Shown: piece by piece, positions 40,853 through 52,435 of the stretch
Layout: each line of letters opens with the position of its first letter
How positions within the stretch are numbered: position 1 is the stretch's first letter
Made by a program: the position numbers and the translations under genes
Assembly (NCBI GenBank): GCA_963580455.1
Contig: OY756971.1
Span: 13,539,001-13,603,000 of the forward strand
Source: Euonymus europaeus
Taxonomy: Eukaryota; Streptophyta; Magnoliopsida; Celastrales; Celastraceae
Reading direction: 5' to 3'
Length of the DNA stretch: 64,000 bases
The notes under the pieces: generated by a model
Told to the model about the DNA's origin: nothing
Databases searched by the model: none
The model's input: only the letters and a program-made list of their open reading frames with translations

Positions 40853-43568
40853 CTACGGAGGAGCTTTTAATGGTTTTGTCCATTTGTCATAGAAAGTTGG
40901 TGTTTTGGCATCAAAATAATCTTGAAGCTTATACTCGTAAAATTTGACATATAAGAACAATAAAATGTGTACACCGAGCAGCTCTGACAGTCCAAAGTTT
41001 CTCAACTCTCTCGATGGTGGAGCTTTTAACAATTTTGTGCGTTTGTCATAGAAAGTCGGGGTTTTGTCATTGAAATAATCTAGGAAGCTTATACATATAA
41101 AATTTGAAATACAATCACAATAAAAAGCGTACACCGAGCAACTTTGATGGTCCGAAGTTGCTCAACTCTCTCTATGGAAGATATTTTAACGGCTTTGTCC
41201 ATTTGTCATAGAAAGTTAGTGTTTTGCCATCGAAATAATCTAGGAAGCTCATACTCATAAAATTTGACATAGAATAACAATAAAAAGTGTATACCGAGCA
41301 ACTTTGGCGGTTCGAAGTTGATCAACTCTCTCTATCCAGGAGCTTTTAACGGTTTTGTCCATTTGTCATAGAAAGTTAGTGTTTATTCATCGAAATAATC
41401 TAGGAAGCTTATACTCGTAAAATTTGACATAGAAGAACTTTAAAAAGTGTACACCGAGCAACTTTGATGGTCTGAAGTTGCTCAACTCTCTCTACGGAGG
41501 AGCTTTTAAAGGTTTTGTCCATTTGTCATAGAAAGTTGGTGTTTTTGCTTCGAAATAATCTTGAAGCTTATACTCGTAAAATTTGACATAGAAGAACAAT
41601 AAAATGTGTACACCGAGCAGCTCTGACAGTCCAAAGTTGCTGAACTCTCTCTATGATGGAGCTTTTAACAATTTTGTGCATTTGTCGTAGAAAGTCGAGG
41701 TTTTGTCATTGAAATAATCTAGGAACCTTATACTCATAAAATTTGACATAGAATAACAATAAAAAGTGTATACCGAGCAACTTTGGTGGTTCGAAGTTGA
41801 TCAACTCTCTCTATGCAGGAGCTTTTAACGGTTTTGTCCATTTGTCATAGAAAGTTAGTGTTTATTCATCGAAATAATCTAGGAAGCTTATACTCGTAAA
41901 ATTTGACATAGAAGAACTTTAAAAAGTGTACACCGAGCAACTTATATGGTCTGAAGTTGCTCAACTCTCTCTACGGAGGAGCTTTTAAAGGTTTTGTCCA
42001 TTTGTCATAGAAAGTTGGTGTTTTTTGCTTCGTAATAATCTTGAAGCTTATACTCGTAAAATTTGACATAGAAGAACAATAAAATGTGTACACCGAGCAG
42101 CTCTGACAGTCCAAAGTTGCTCAACTCTCTCTATGATGGAGCTTTTAACAATTTTATGCATTTGTCGTAGAAAGTCGGGGTTTTGCACTGAAATAATCTA
42201 GGAAGCTCATACTCATAAAATTTGAAATAGAATAACAATAAAAAGCCTACACTGAGCAACTTTGATGGTCCGAAGTTGCTCAACTCTCTCTATGGAAGAT
42301 ATTTTAACGGCTTTGTCCATTTGTCGTAGAAAGTTAGTGTTTTGCCATCAAAATAATCTAGGAAGCTTATACTCTTAAAATTTGACATAGACTAACAATA
42401 AAAAGTGTACACTGAGCAACTTTGGTGGTTCGAAATTGATCAACTCTCCCAATGGAGGAGCTTTTAACGGTTTTGTCCATTTGTCATAGAGACTTGGTAT
42501 TTTGGCGTGAAATAATCTTGGAATCTTATACTCATAAAATTTGACATAGAAGCACAATAAAAAGTGTACACCGAGGAAATTTGATGGTCCAAAGTTGCTC
42601 AACTCTCTCTATGGGGAAGCTTTTAACAATTTTGTCTATTCGTCATAGAAAGTTGGTGTTTTGGCATCGAAATAATCTAGGAAGTTTATACTCATAAACT
42701 TTGACATAGAAAAAAAATAAAAAGTATACAACGAGCAACTTTGATGGTCCGAAGTTGCTCAACAATGTCTACGGAAAAGCTTTTAATGGTTTTGTCCATT
42801 TGTCATAGAAAGTTGGTGTTTTTGCTTCGAAATAATCTTGAAAGCTTATACTCGTAAAATTTAACATAGAAGAACAATAAAATGTGTACACCGAGCAGCT
42901 TTGACCGTCCAAAGTTGCTCAACTCTCTCTATGGTGGAGCTTTTAACAATTTTGTGCATTTGTCATAGAAAGTCGGGGTTTTGTCATTGAAATAATCTAG
43001 GAAGCTTATACTCATAAAATTTGAAATAGAATAACAATAAAAATCGTACACCGAGCAACTTTGATGGTCCGAAGTTGCTCAAATCTCCCAATGGAAGATA
43101 TTTTAACGGCTTTGTCCATTTGTCATAAAAAGTTGGTGTTTTGCCATCGAAATAATCTAGGAAGCTTATACTCATAAAATTTGACATAGAATAACAATAA
43201 AAAGTGTATACCGAGCAACTTTGGTGGTTTGAAGTTGATCAACTCTCTCTATGCAGGAGCTTTTAACGGTTTTGTCCATTTGTCATAGAAAGTTAGTGTT
43301 TATTCATCGAAATAATCTAGGAAGCTTTTACTCGTAAAATTTGACATAGAAGCACATTAAAAAGTGTACACCGAGCAACTTTGATGGTCCGAACTTGCTC
43401 AACTCTCTCTATGGAGGAGCTTTTACCGGCTTTGTCCATTTGTCATAGAAAGTTAGTGTTTATTCATCGAAATAATCTACGAAGCTTATACTCGTAACAT
43501 TTGATATAGAAGAACTTTAAAAAGTGTACACCGTGCAACTTTGATGGTCCGAAGTTGATCAACTCTCT
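40853..43568. repeat. 17-monomer HOR unit, copy 10, type A mosaic (2716 bp)
   Basis: Length and most marks are type A, but the interval around 42480-42960 differs from A copies 4, 6 and 8. It has CTCTATGGGGAAGC (not ATAGGGAAGC) and GGAGCTTTTAACAATTTTG (not GCTTTAAAC), as in copies 1-3. Private changes are CATAGAGACTTGG (near 42487), GAGGAAATTTGATGG (near 42574) and GGTGGTTTGAAG (near 43224). This is consistent with conversion by an older unit, or with an older A lineage at the array edge. Confidence 0.85.
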
Positions 43569-45484
43569 CTACGGAGGAGCTTTTAATGGTTTTGTCCATT
43601 TGTCATAGAAAGTTGGTGTTTTGGCATCAAAATAATCTTGAAGCTTATACTCGTAAAATTTGACATATAAGAACAATAAAATGTGTACAACGAGCAGCTC
43701 TGACAGTCCAAAGTTTCTCAACTCTCTCGATGGTGGAGCTTTTAACAATTTTATGCATTCGTCGTAGAAAGTCGGGGTTTTGCATTGAAATAATCTAGGA
43801 AGCTTATACTCATAAAATTTGAAATAGAATAACAATAAAAAGCCTACACGGAGCAACTTTGATGGTCCGAAGTTGCTCAACTCTCTCTATGGAAGATATT
43901 TTAACGGCTTTGTCCATTTGTCGTAGAAAGTTAGTGTTTTGCCATCAAAATAATCTAGGAAGCTTATACTCTTAAAATTTGACATAGTCTAACAATAAAA
44001 AGTGTACACCGAGCAACTTTGGTGGTTCGAAATTGATCAACTCTCCCTATGGAGGAGCTTTTAACGGTTTTGTCCATTTGTCATAGAAACTTGGTATTTT
44101 GGCATCAAATAATCTTGGAAGCTTATACTCATAAAATTTGACATAGAAGCACAATAAAAAGTGTACACCGAGGAACGTTGATGGTCCAAAGTTGCTCAAC
44201 TCTCTCTATGGGGAAGCTTTTAACAATTTTGTCCATTCGTCATAGAAAGTTGGTGTTTTGGCATAGAAATAATCTAGGAAGCTTATACTCATAAACTTTG
44301 ACATAGAAAAAAATAAAAAGTATACAACGAGCAACTTTGATGGTCCGAAGTTACTCAACAATGTCTACTGAAAAGCTTTTAATGGTTTTGTCCATTTGTC
44401 ACAGAAAGTTGGTGTTTTTGCTTCGAAATAATCTTGAAATCTTATACTCGTAAAATTTAACATAGAAGAACAATAAAATGTATACACCGAGCAGCTTTGA
44501 CCGTCCAAAGTTGCTCAACTCTCTCTTTGGTGGAGCTTTTAACAATTTTGTGCATTTGTCATAGAAAGTCGGGGTTTTGTCATTGAAATAATCTAGGAAG
44601 CTTATACTCATAAAATTTGAAATAGAATAACAATAAAAATCGTACACCGAGCAACTTTGATGGTCCGAAGTTGCTCAAATCTCTCAATGGAAGATATTTT
44701 AACGGCTTTGTCCATTTGTCATAAAAAGTTGGTCTTTTGCCATCGAAATAATCTAGGAAGCTTATACTCATAAAATTTGACATAGAATAACAATAAAAAG
44801 TGCATACCGAGCAACTTTGGTGGTTCGAAGTTGATCAACTCTCTCTATGCAGGAGCTTTTAACGGTTTTGTCCATTTGTCATAGAAAGTTAGTGTTTATT
44901 CATCGAAATAATTTAGGAAGCTTATACTCGTAAAATTTGACATAGAAGCACATTAAAAAGTGTACACCGAGCAACTTTGATGGTCCGAACTTGCTCAACT
45001 CTCTCTATGGAGGAGCTTTTACCGGCTTTGTCCATTTGTCATAGAAAGTTAGTGTTTATTCATCGAAACAATCTACGAAGCTTATACTCGTAAAATTTGA
45101 TATAGAAGAACATTAAAAAGTGTACACGGTGCAACTTTGATGGTCCGAAGTTGATCAACTCTCTCTATGCAGAAGCTTTTAACGGTTTTGTCCATTTGTC
45201 ATAGAAAGTTAGTGTTTATTCATCGAAATAATTTAGGAAGCTTATACTCGTAAAATTTGACATAGAAGCACATTAAAAAGTGTACACCGAGCAACTTTGA
45301 TGGTCCGAACTTGCTCAACTCTCTCTATGGATGAGCTTTTACCGGCTTTGTCCATTTGTCATAGAAAGTTAGTGTTTATTCACCGAAACAATCTACGAAG
45401 CTTATACTCGTAAAATTTGATATAGAAGAACATTAAAAAGTGTACACCGTGCAACTTTGATGGTCCGAAGTTGATCAACTCTCT
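43569..45484. repeat. HOR copy 11, type B with internal deletion and duplication (1916 bp)
   Basis: It starts as type B, then jumps near 43751 to sequence that lies 1116 bp further on in copy 9 (landmark TGCATTGAAA at 43781 versus 39469). That is a clean loss of seven monomers. It later gains a 320-bp two-monomer duplication (44820-45460). The arithmetic closes exactly: 2712 - 1116 + 320 = 1916 bp. The unit is the right boundary of the highly homogeneous core. Confidence 0.85.
44820..45460. repeat. Tandem two-monomer duplication (2 x 320 bp)
   Basis: The rare variant AAATAATTTAGGAAGC occurs at 44908 and 45228, exactly 320 bp apart, with matching flanks, including GCACATTAAAAAGTG and AAACAATCTACGAAGC in both halves. 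Each half is two monomers. Confidence 0.85.
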
Positions 45485-48400
45485 CTACGGAGGAGCTTTT
45501 AATGGTTTTGTCCATTTGTCATAGAAAGTTGGTGTTTTGGCATCAAAATAATCTTGAAGCTTATACTCGTAAAATTTGACATATAAGAACAATAAAATGT
45601 GTACACCGAGCAGCTCTGACAGTCCAAAGTTGCTCAACTCTCTCTATGGTGGAGCTTTTAACAATTTTGTGTGTTTGTCATTGAAAGTCGGGGTTTTATC
45701 ATTGAAATAATCTAGGAAGCTTATAAACATAAAATTTGAAATAGAATCACAATAAAAAGTGTACACCGAGCAACTTTGATGGTCCGAAGTTGCTCAACTC
45801 TCTCTATGGAAGATATTTTAACGGCTTTGTCCATTTGTCATAGAAAGTTAGTGTTTTGCCATCGAAATAATATAGGAAGCTTATACTCATAAAATTTGAC
45901 ATAGAATAACAATAAAAAGTGTATACCGAGCAACTTTGGTGGTTCGAAGTTGATCAACTCTCTCTATGCAGGAGCTTTTAACGGTTTTGTCCATTTGTCA
46001 TAGAAAGTTAGTGTTTATTCATCGAAATAATCTAGGAAGCTTATACTCGTAAAATTTGACATAGAAGAACTTTAAAAAGTGTACACCGAGCAACTTTGAT
46101 GGTCTGAAGTTGCTCAACTCTCTCTACGGAGGAGCTTTTAAAGGTTTTGTCCATTTGTCATAGAAAGTTGGTGTTTTTTGCTTCGAAATAATCTTGAAGC
46201 TTATACTCGTAAAATTTGACATAGAAGAACAAAAAAATGTGTACACCGAGCAGCTCTGACAGTCCAAAGTTGCTGAACTCTCTCTATGATGGAGCTTTTA
46301 ACAATTTTGTGCATTTGTCGTAGAAAGTCGAGGTTTTGTCATTGAAATAATCTAGGAAGCTTATACTCATAAAATTTGACATAGAATAACAATAAAAAGT
46401 GTATACCGAGCAACTTTGGTGGTTCGAAGTTGATCAACTCTCTCTATGCAGGAGCTTTTAACGGTTTTGTCCATTTGTCATAGAAAGTTAGTGTTTATTC
46501 ATCGAAATAATCTAGAAAGCTTATACTCGTAAAATTTGACATAGAAGAACTTTACAAAGTGTATACCGAGCAACTTTGATGGTCTGAAGTTGCTCAACTC
46601 TCTCTACGGAGGAGCTTTTAAAGGTTTTGTCCATTTGTCATAGAAAGTTGGTGTTTTTTGCTTCGTAATAATCTTGAAGCTTATACTCTTAAAATTTGAC
46701 ATAGAAGAAAAATAAAATGTGTACACCGAGCAGCTCTGACAGTCCAAAGTTGCTCAACTCTCTCTATGATGGAGCTTTTAACAATTTTATGCATTTGTCG
46801 TAGAAAGTCGGGGTTTTGCATTGAAATAATCTAGGAAGCTTATAAACATAAAATTTGAAATAGAATAACAATAAAATGTGTACACCGAGCAGCTCTGACA
46901 GTCCAAAGTTGCTCAACTCTCTCTATGGTGGAGCTTTTAACAATTTTGTGCGTTTGTCATAGAAAGTCGGGGTTTTGTCATTGAAATAATATAGGAAGCT
47001 TATAAACATAAAATTTGAAATAGAATCACAATAAAAAGCGTACACCGAGCAACTTTGATGGTCCGAAGTTGCTCAACTCTCTCTATGGAAGATATTTTAA
47101 CGGCTTTGTCCATTTGTCATAGAAAGTTAGTGTTTTGCCATCGAAATAATATAGGAAGCTTATACTCATAAAATTTGACATAGAATAACAATAAAAAGTG
47201 TATAGCGAGCAACTTTGGTGGTTCGAAGTTGATCAACTCTCTCTATGCAGGAGCTTTTAACGGTTTTGTCCATTTGTCATAGAAAGTTAGTGTTTATTCA
47301 TCGAAATAATCTAGGAAGCTTATACTCGTAAAATTTGACATAGAAGAACTTTAAAAAGTGTACACCGAGCAACTTTGATGGTCTGAAGTTGCTCAACTCT
47401 CTCTACGGAGGAGCTTTTAAAGGTTTTGTCCATTTGTCATAGAAAGTTGGTGTTTTTTGCTTCGAAATAATCTTGAAGCTTATACTCGTAAAATTTGACA
47501 TAGAAGAACAAAAAAATGTGTACACCGAGCAGCTCTGACAGTCCAAAGTTGCTGAACTCTCTCTATGATGGAGCTTTTAACAATTTTGTGCATTTGTCGT
47601 AGAAAGTCGAGGTTTTGTCATTGAAATAATCTAGGAAGCTTATACTCATAAAATTTGACATAGAATAACAATAAAAAGTGTATACCGAGCAACTTTGGTG
47701 GTTCGAAGTTGATCAACTCTCTCTATGCAGGAGCTTTTAACGGTTTTGTCCATTTGTCATAGAAAGTTAGTGTTTATTCATCGAAATAATCTAGAAAGCT
47801 TATACTCGTAAAATTTGACATAGAAGAACTTTACAAAGTGTATACCGAGCAACTTTGATGGTCTGAAGTTGCTCAACTCTCTCTACGGAGGAGCTTTTAA
47901 AGGTTTTGTCCATTTGTCATAGAAAGTTGGTGTTTTTTGCTTCGTAATAATCTTGAAGCTTATACTCGTAAAATTTGACATAGAAGAAAAATAAAATGTG
48001 TACACCGAGCAGCTCTGACAGTCCAAAGTTGCTCAACTCTCTCTATGATGGAGCTTTTAACAATTTTATGCATTTGTCGTAGAAAGTCGGGGTTTTGCAT
48101 TGAAATAATCTAGGAAGCTTATAAACATAAAATTTGAAATAGAATAACAATAAAATGTGTACACCGAGCAGCTCTGACAGTCCAAAGTTGCTCAACTCTC
48201 TCTATGGTGGAGCTTTTAACAATTTTGTGCGTTTGTCATAGAAAGTCGGGGTTTTGTCATTGAAATAATATAGGAAGCTTATAAACATAAAATTTGAAAT
48301 AGAATCACAATAAAAAGCGTACACCGAGCAACTTTGATGGTCCGAAGTTGCTCAACTCTCTCTATGGAAGATATTTTAACGGCTTTGTCCATTTGTCATA

Positions 48401-49321
48401 GAAAGTTAGTGTTTTGCCATCGAAATAATATAGGAAGCTTATACTCATAAAATTTGACATAGAATAACAATAAAAAGTGTGTACCGAGCAACTTTGGTGG
48501 TTCGAAGTTGATCAACTCTCTCTATGCAGGAGCTTTTAACGGTTTTGTCCATTTGTCATAGAAAGTTAGTGTTTATTCATCGAAATAATCTAGGAAGCTT
48601 AAACTCGTAAAATTTGACATAGAAGAACTTTAAAAAGTGTACACCAAGCAACTTTGATGGTCTGAAGTTGCTCAACTCTTTCTACGGAGGAGCTTTTAAA
48701 GGTTTTATTCATTTGTCATAGAAAGTTGGTGTTTTTTGCTTCGAAATAATCTTGAAGCTTATACTCGTAAAATTTGACATAGAAGAACAAAAAAATGTGT
48801 ACACCGAGCAGCTCTGACAGTCCAAAGTTGCTCAACTCTCTCTATGATGGAGCTTTTAACAATTTTGTGCATTTGTCGTAGAAAGTCGAGGTTTTGTCAT
48901 TGAAATAATCTAGGAAGCTTATACTCATAAAATTTGACATAGAATAACAATAAAAAGTGTATACCGAGCAACTTTGGTGGTTCGAAGTTGATCAACTCTC
49001 TCTATGCAGGAGCTTTTAACGGTTTTGTCCATTTGTCATAGAAAGTTAGTGTTTATTCATCGAAATAATCTAGGAAGCTTTTACTCGTAAAATTTGACAT
49101 AGAAGCACATTAAAAAGTGTACACCGAGCAACTTTGATGGTCCGAACTTGGTCAACTCTCTCTATGGAGGAGCTTTTACCGGCTTTGTCCATTTGTCATA
49201 GAAAGTTAGTGTTTATTCATCGAAATAATCTACGAAGCTTATACTCGTAACATTTGATATAGAAGAACTTTAAAAAGTGTACACCGTGCAACTTTGATGG
49301 TCCGAAGTTGATCAACTCTCT
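45485..49321. repeat. HOR copy 12, expanded by an 8-monomer sub-array (3837 bp)
   Basis: It is bounded by two copies of the CTACGG / AGCTTTTAATGGTTTTG phase marker, 3837 bp apart (24 monomers). Most of its length is an internal 8-monomer repeat of 1279 bp, described separately. It no longer resembles the 17-monomer order beyond the first few and last few monomers. Confidence 0.75.
45592..49077. repeat. 8-monomer HOR array, 1279-bp unit, ~2.7 copies
   Basis: TATAAACATAAAATTTG with the following GAATCACAATAAAAAG occurs at 45722, 47001 and 48280, exactly 1279 bp apart. Other unit marks are AGAACAAAAAAATGTG, CTAGAAAGCTTATACTCG with TTTACAAAGTGTATACC, and GTTGCTGAACTC. Units begin at about 45592, 46871 and 48150. 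The third breaks off near 49077, where TTTACTCGTAAAATTTG and GCACATTAAAAAG replace the expected marks. The unit junction near 46850-46875 is a hybrid monomer: its left part is of the GAAATAGAATAACAATAAAA type and its right part of the ATGTGTACACCGAGCAGCTC type. Confidence 0.88.
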
Positions 49322-50849
49322 CTACGGAGGAGCTTTTAATGGTTTTGTCTATTTGTCATAGAAAGTTGGTGTTTTGGCATCAAAATAATCTTGAAGCTTA
49401 TACTCGTAAAATTTGACATATAAGAACAATAAAATGTGTACACCGAGCAGCTCTGACAGTTCAAAGTTGCTCAACTCTCTCTATGGTGGAGCTTTTAACG
49501 ATTTTGTGCATTTGTCATAGAAAGTCGGGGTTTTGTCATTGAAAGAATCTAGGAAGCTTATACTCATAAAATTTGAAATAGAATCACAATAAAAAGCGTA
49601 CACCGAGCAACTTTGATGGTCCGAAGTTGATCAACTCTCTCTATGGAAGATATTTTTACGGCTTTGTCCATTTGTCATAGAAAGTTAGTGTTTTGCCATT
49701 GAAATAATCTAGGAAGCTTATACTCATAAAATTTGACATAGAATAACAATAAAAAGTGTATACCGAGCAACTTTGGTGGTTCGAAGTTGATCAACTCTCT
49801 CTATGCAGGAGCTTTTAACGGTTTTGTCCATTTGTCATAGAAAGTTAGTGTTTATTCATCGAAATAATCTAGGAAGCTTATACTCGTAAAATTTGACATA
49901 GAAGAACTTTAAAAAGTGTACACCGAGCAACTTTGATGGTCTGAAGTTGCTCAACTCTCTCTATGGAGGAGCTTTTAAAGGTCTTGTCCATTTGTCATAG
50001 AAAGTTGGTGTTTTTTTGCTTCGTAATAATCTTGAAGCTTATACTCGTAAAATTTGACATAGAAGAACAATAAAATGTGTATACCGACCAACTTTGATGG
50101 TCCGAAGTTGCTCAACTCTCTCTATGGAAGATATTTTAACGGCTTTGTCCATTTGTCGTAGAAAGTTAGTGTTTTGCCATCAAAATAATCTAGGAAGCTT
50201 GTACTCTTAAAATTTGACATAGACTAACAATAAAAAGTGTACACCGAGCACCTTTGGTGGTTCGAAGTTGATCAACTCTCCCTATGTAGGAGCTTTTAAC
50301 GGTTTTGTCCATTTGTCATAGAAACTTGGTATTTTGGCATCAAATAATCTTGGAAGCTTATACTCATAAAATTTGACATAGAAGCACAATAAAAAGTGTA
50401 CACCGAGGAAGTTTGATGGTCCGAAGTTGCTCAACTCTCTCTATGGAGAAGCTTTTAACAATTTTGTCCATTCGTCATAGAAAGTTGGTGTTTTTGCATC
50501 GAAATAATCTAGGAAGCTTATACTCATAAAATTTGACATAGAAAAAAAACAAAAAGTATACAACGAGCAACTTTGATGGTCCAAAGTTGCTCAATAATGT
50601 CTACGGAAAAGCTTTTAATGGTTTTGTCCATTTGTCATAGAAAGTTGGTGTTTTTGCTTCGAAATAATCTTGAAAGCTTATACTCGTAAAATTTAACATA
50701 GAAGAAAAATAAAATGAGTACACCGAGCAGCTTTGACCGTCCAAAGTTCCTCAACTCTCTCTACGGTGGAGCTTTTAACAATTTTGTGCATTTGTCATAA
50801 AAAGTCGGGGTTTTGTCATTGAAATAATCTAGGAAGCTTATACTCATAA

Positions 50850-51330
50850 AATTTGACATAGAAGCACAAGAAAAAGTGTACACTGAGGAACTTTGATGGT
50901 CCGAAGTTGCCCAACTCTCTCTATGGAGAAGCATTTAACAATTTTGTCCATTGGTCATAGAAAGTTGGTGTTTTGGCATCGAAATAATCTAGGAAGCTTA
51001 TACTCGTAAAATTTGACATATAAGAACAATAAAATGTGTACACTGAGCAGCTTTGACTGTCCAAAGTTGCTCAACTCTCTCTATGGTGGAGCTTTTAACA
51101 ATTTTGTGCATTTTTCATAGAAAGTCGGGGTTTTGTCATTGAAATAATCTAGGAAGCTTATACTCATAAAATTTGAAATAGAATAACAATAAAAATCGTA
51201 CACCGAGCAACTTTGATGGTCCGAAGTTGCTCAACTCTCCCTATGGAAGATATTTTAACGGCTTTGTCCATTGGTCATAGAAAGTTAGTGTTTTTCCATC
51301 GAAATAATCTAGGAAGCTTATACTCATAAA
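50850..51330. repeat. Three-monomer segment duplicated across the LTR (partner 60752-61232)
   Basis: GAAGCACAAGAAAAAGTG, CACTGAGGAAC, CCATTGGTCATAG and GTGCATTTTTCATAG occur together here and again at an offset of 9902 bp. Removing the 3349 bp of LTR plus one target copy leaves 6553 bp, or 41 monomers. The mark GAAGCACAAG is at 50861, 60763 and 63959. Confidence 0.75.
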
Positions 51331-52435
51331 ATTTGACATAGAATAATAATAAAAAGTGTATACCGAGCAACTTTGGTGGTTCGAAGTTGATCAACTCTCT
51401 CTATGCAGGAGCTTTTAACGGTTTTGTCCATTTGTCATAGAAAGTTAGTGTTTATTCATCGAAATAATCTAGGAAGCTTATACTCATAAAATTTGACATA
51501 GAAGAACTTTAAAAAGTGTACACTGAGCAACTTTGATGGTCTGAAGTTGCTCAACTCTGTCTACGGAGGAGCTTTTAAAGGTTTTGTCCATTTGTCATAG
51601 AAAGTTGGTGTTTTTTGCTTCGAAATAATCTTGAAGCTTATACTCGTAAAATTTGACATAGAAGAACAATAAAATGTGTACACCGAGCAGCTCTGACAGT
51701 CCAAAGTTGCTCAACTCTCTCTATGATGGAGCTTTTAACAATTTTGTGCATTTGTCATAGAAAGTCGAGGTTTTGTCATTGAAATAATCTAGGAAGCTTA
51801 TACTCATAAAATTTGACATAAAATAACAATAAAAAGGGTATACCGAGCAACTTTGGTGGTTCGAAGTTGATCAACTCTCTCTATGCAGGAGCTTTTAACG
51901 GTTTTGTCCATTTGTCAAAAAAAGTTAGTGTTTATTCATCGAAATAATCTACGAAGCTTATACTCGTAAAATTTGACAAAGAAGAACTTTAAAAAGTGTA
52001 CACCGAGCAACTTTGATGGTCTGAAGTTGCTCAACTCTCTCTACGGAGGAGCTTTTAAAGGTTTTGTCCATTCGTCATAGAAAGTTGGTGTTTTTTGCTT
52101 CGTAATAATCTTGAAGCTTATACTCGTAAAATTTGACATCGAAGAACAATAAAATGTGTACACCGAGCAGCTCTGACAGTCCAAAGTTGCTCAACTCTCT
52201 CTATGATGGAGCTTTTAACAATTTTATGCATTTGTCGTAGAAAGTCGGGGTTTTGCATTGAAATAATCTAGGAAGCTTATACTCATAAAATTTGAAATAG
52301 AATAACAATAAAAAGCGTACACTGAGCAACTTTGATGGTCCGAAGTTGCTCAACTCTCTCTATGGAAGATATTTTAACGGCTTTGTCCATTTGTCGTAGA
52401 AAGTTAGTGTTTTGCCATCAAAATAATCTAGGAAG

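Noticed and set aside
24569..43568. Near-identical 5428-bp repeats as an assembly artefact
   Set aside because: Not fully excluded, but copies differ at scattered sites (GATGCTGG versus GATGGTGG, private changes in copy 10, deletion in copy 11), which argues for real separate copies. Long-read coverage would settle it.
14269..44783. Recurrent minus-strand open frames of 67-103 codons with similar peptides (YDKWTKPLKAPP, NFGPSKLLGV, VKFYEYK)
   Set aside because: They are translations of the 160-bp satellite. They recur at HOR spacing, cover one to two monomers, end when the frame shifts, and show no codon or domain signal. They are not a protein family.
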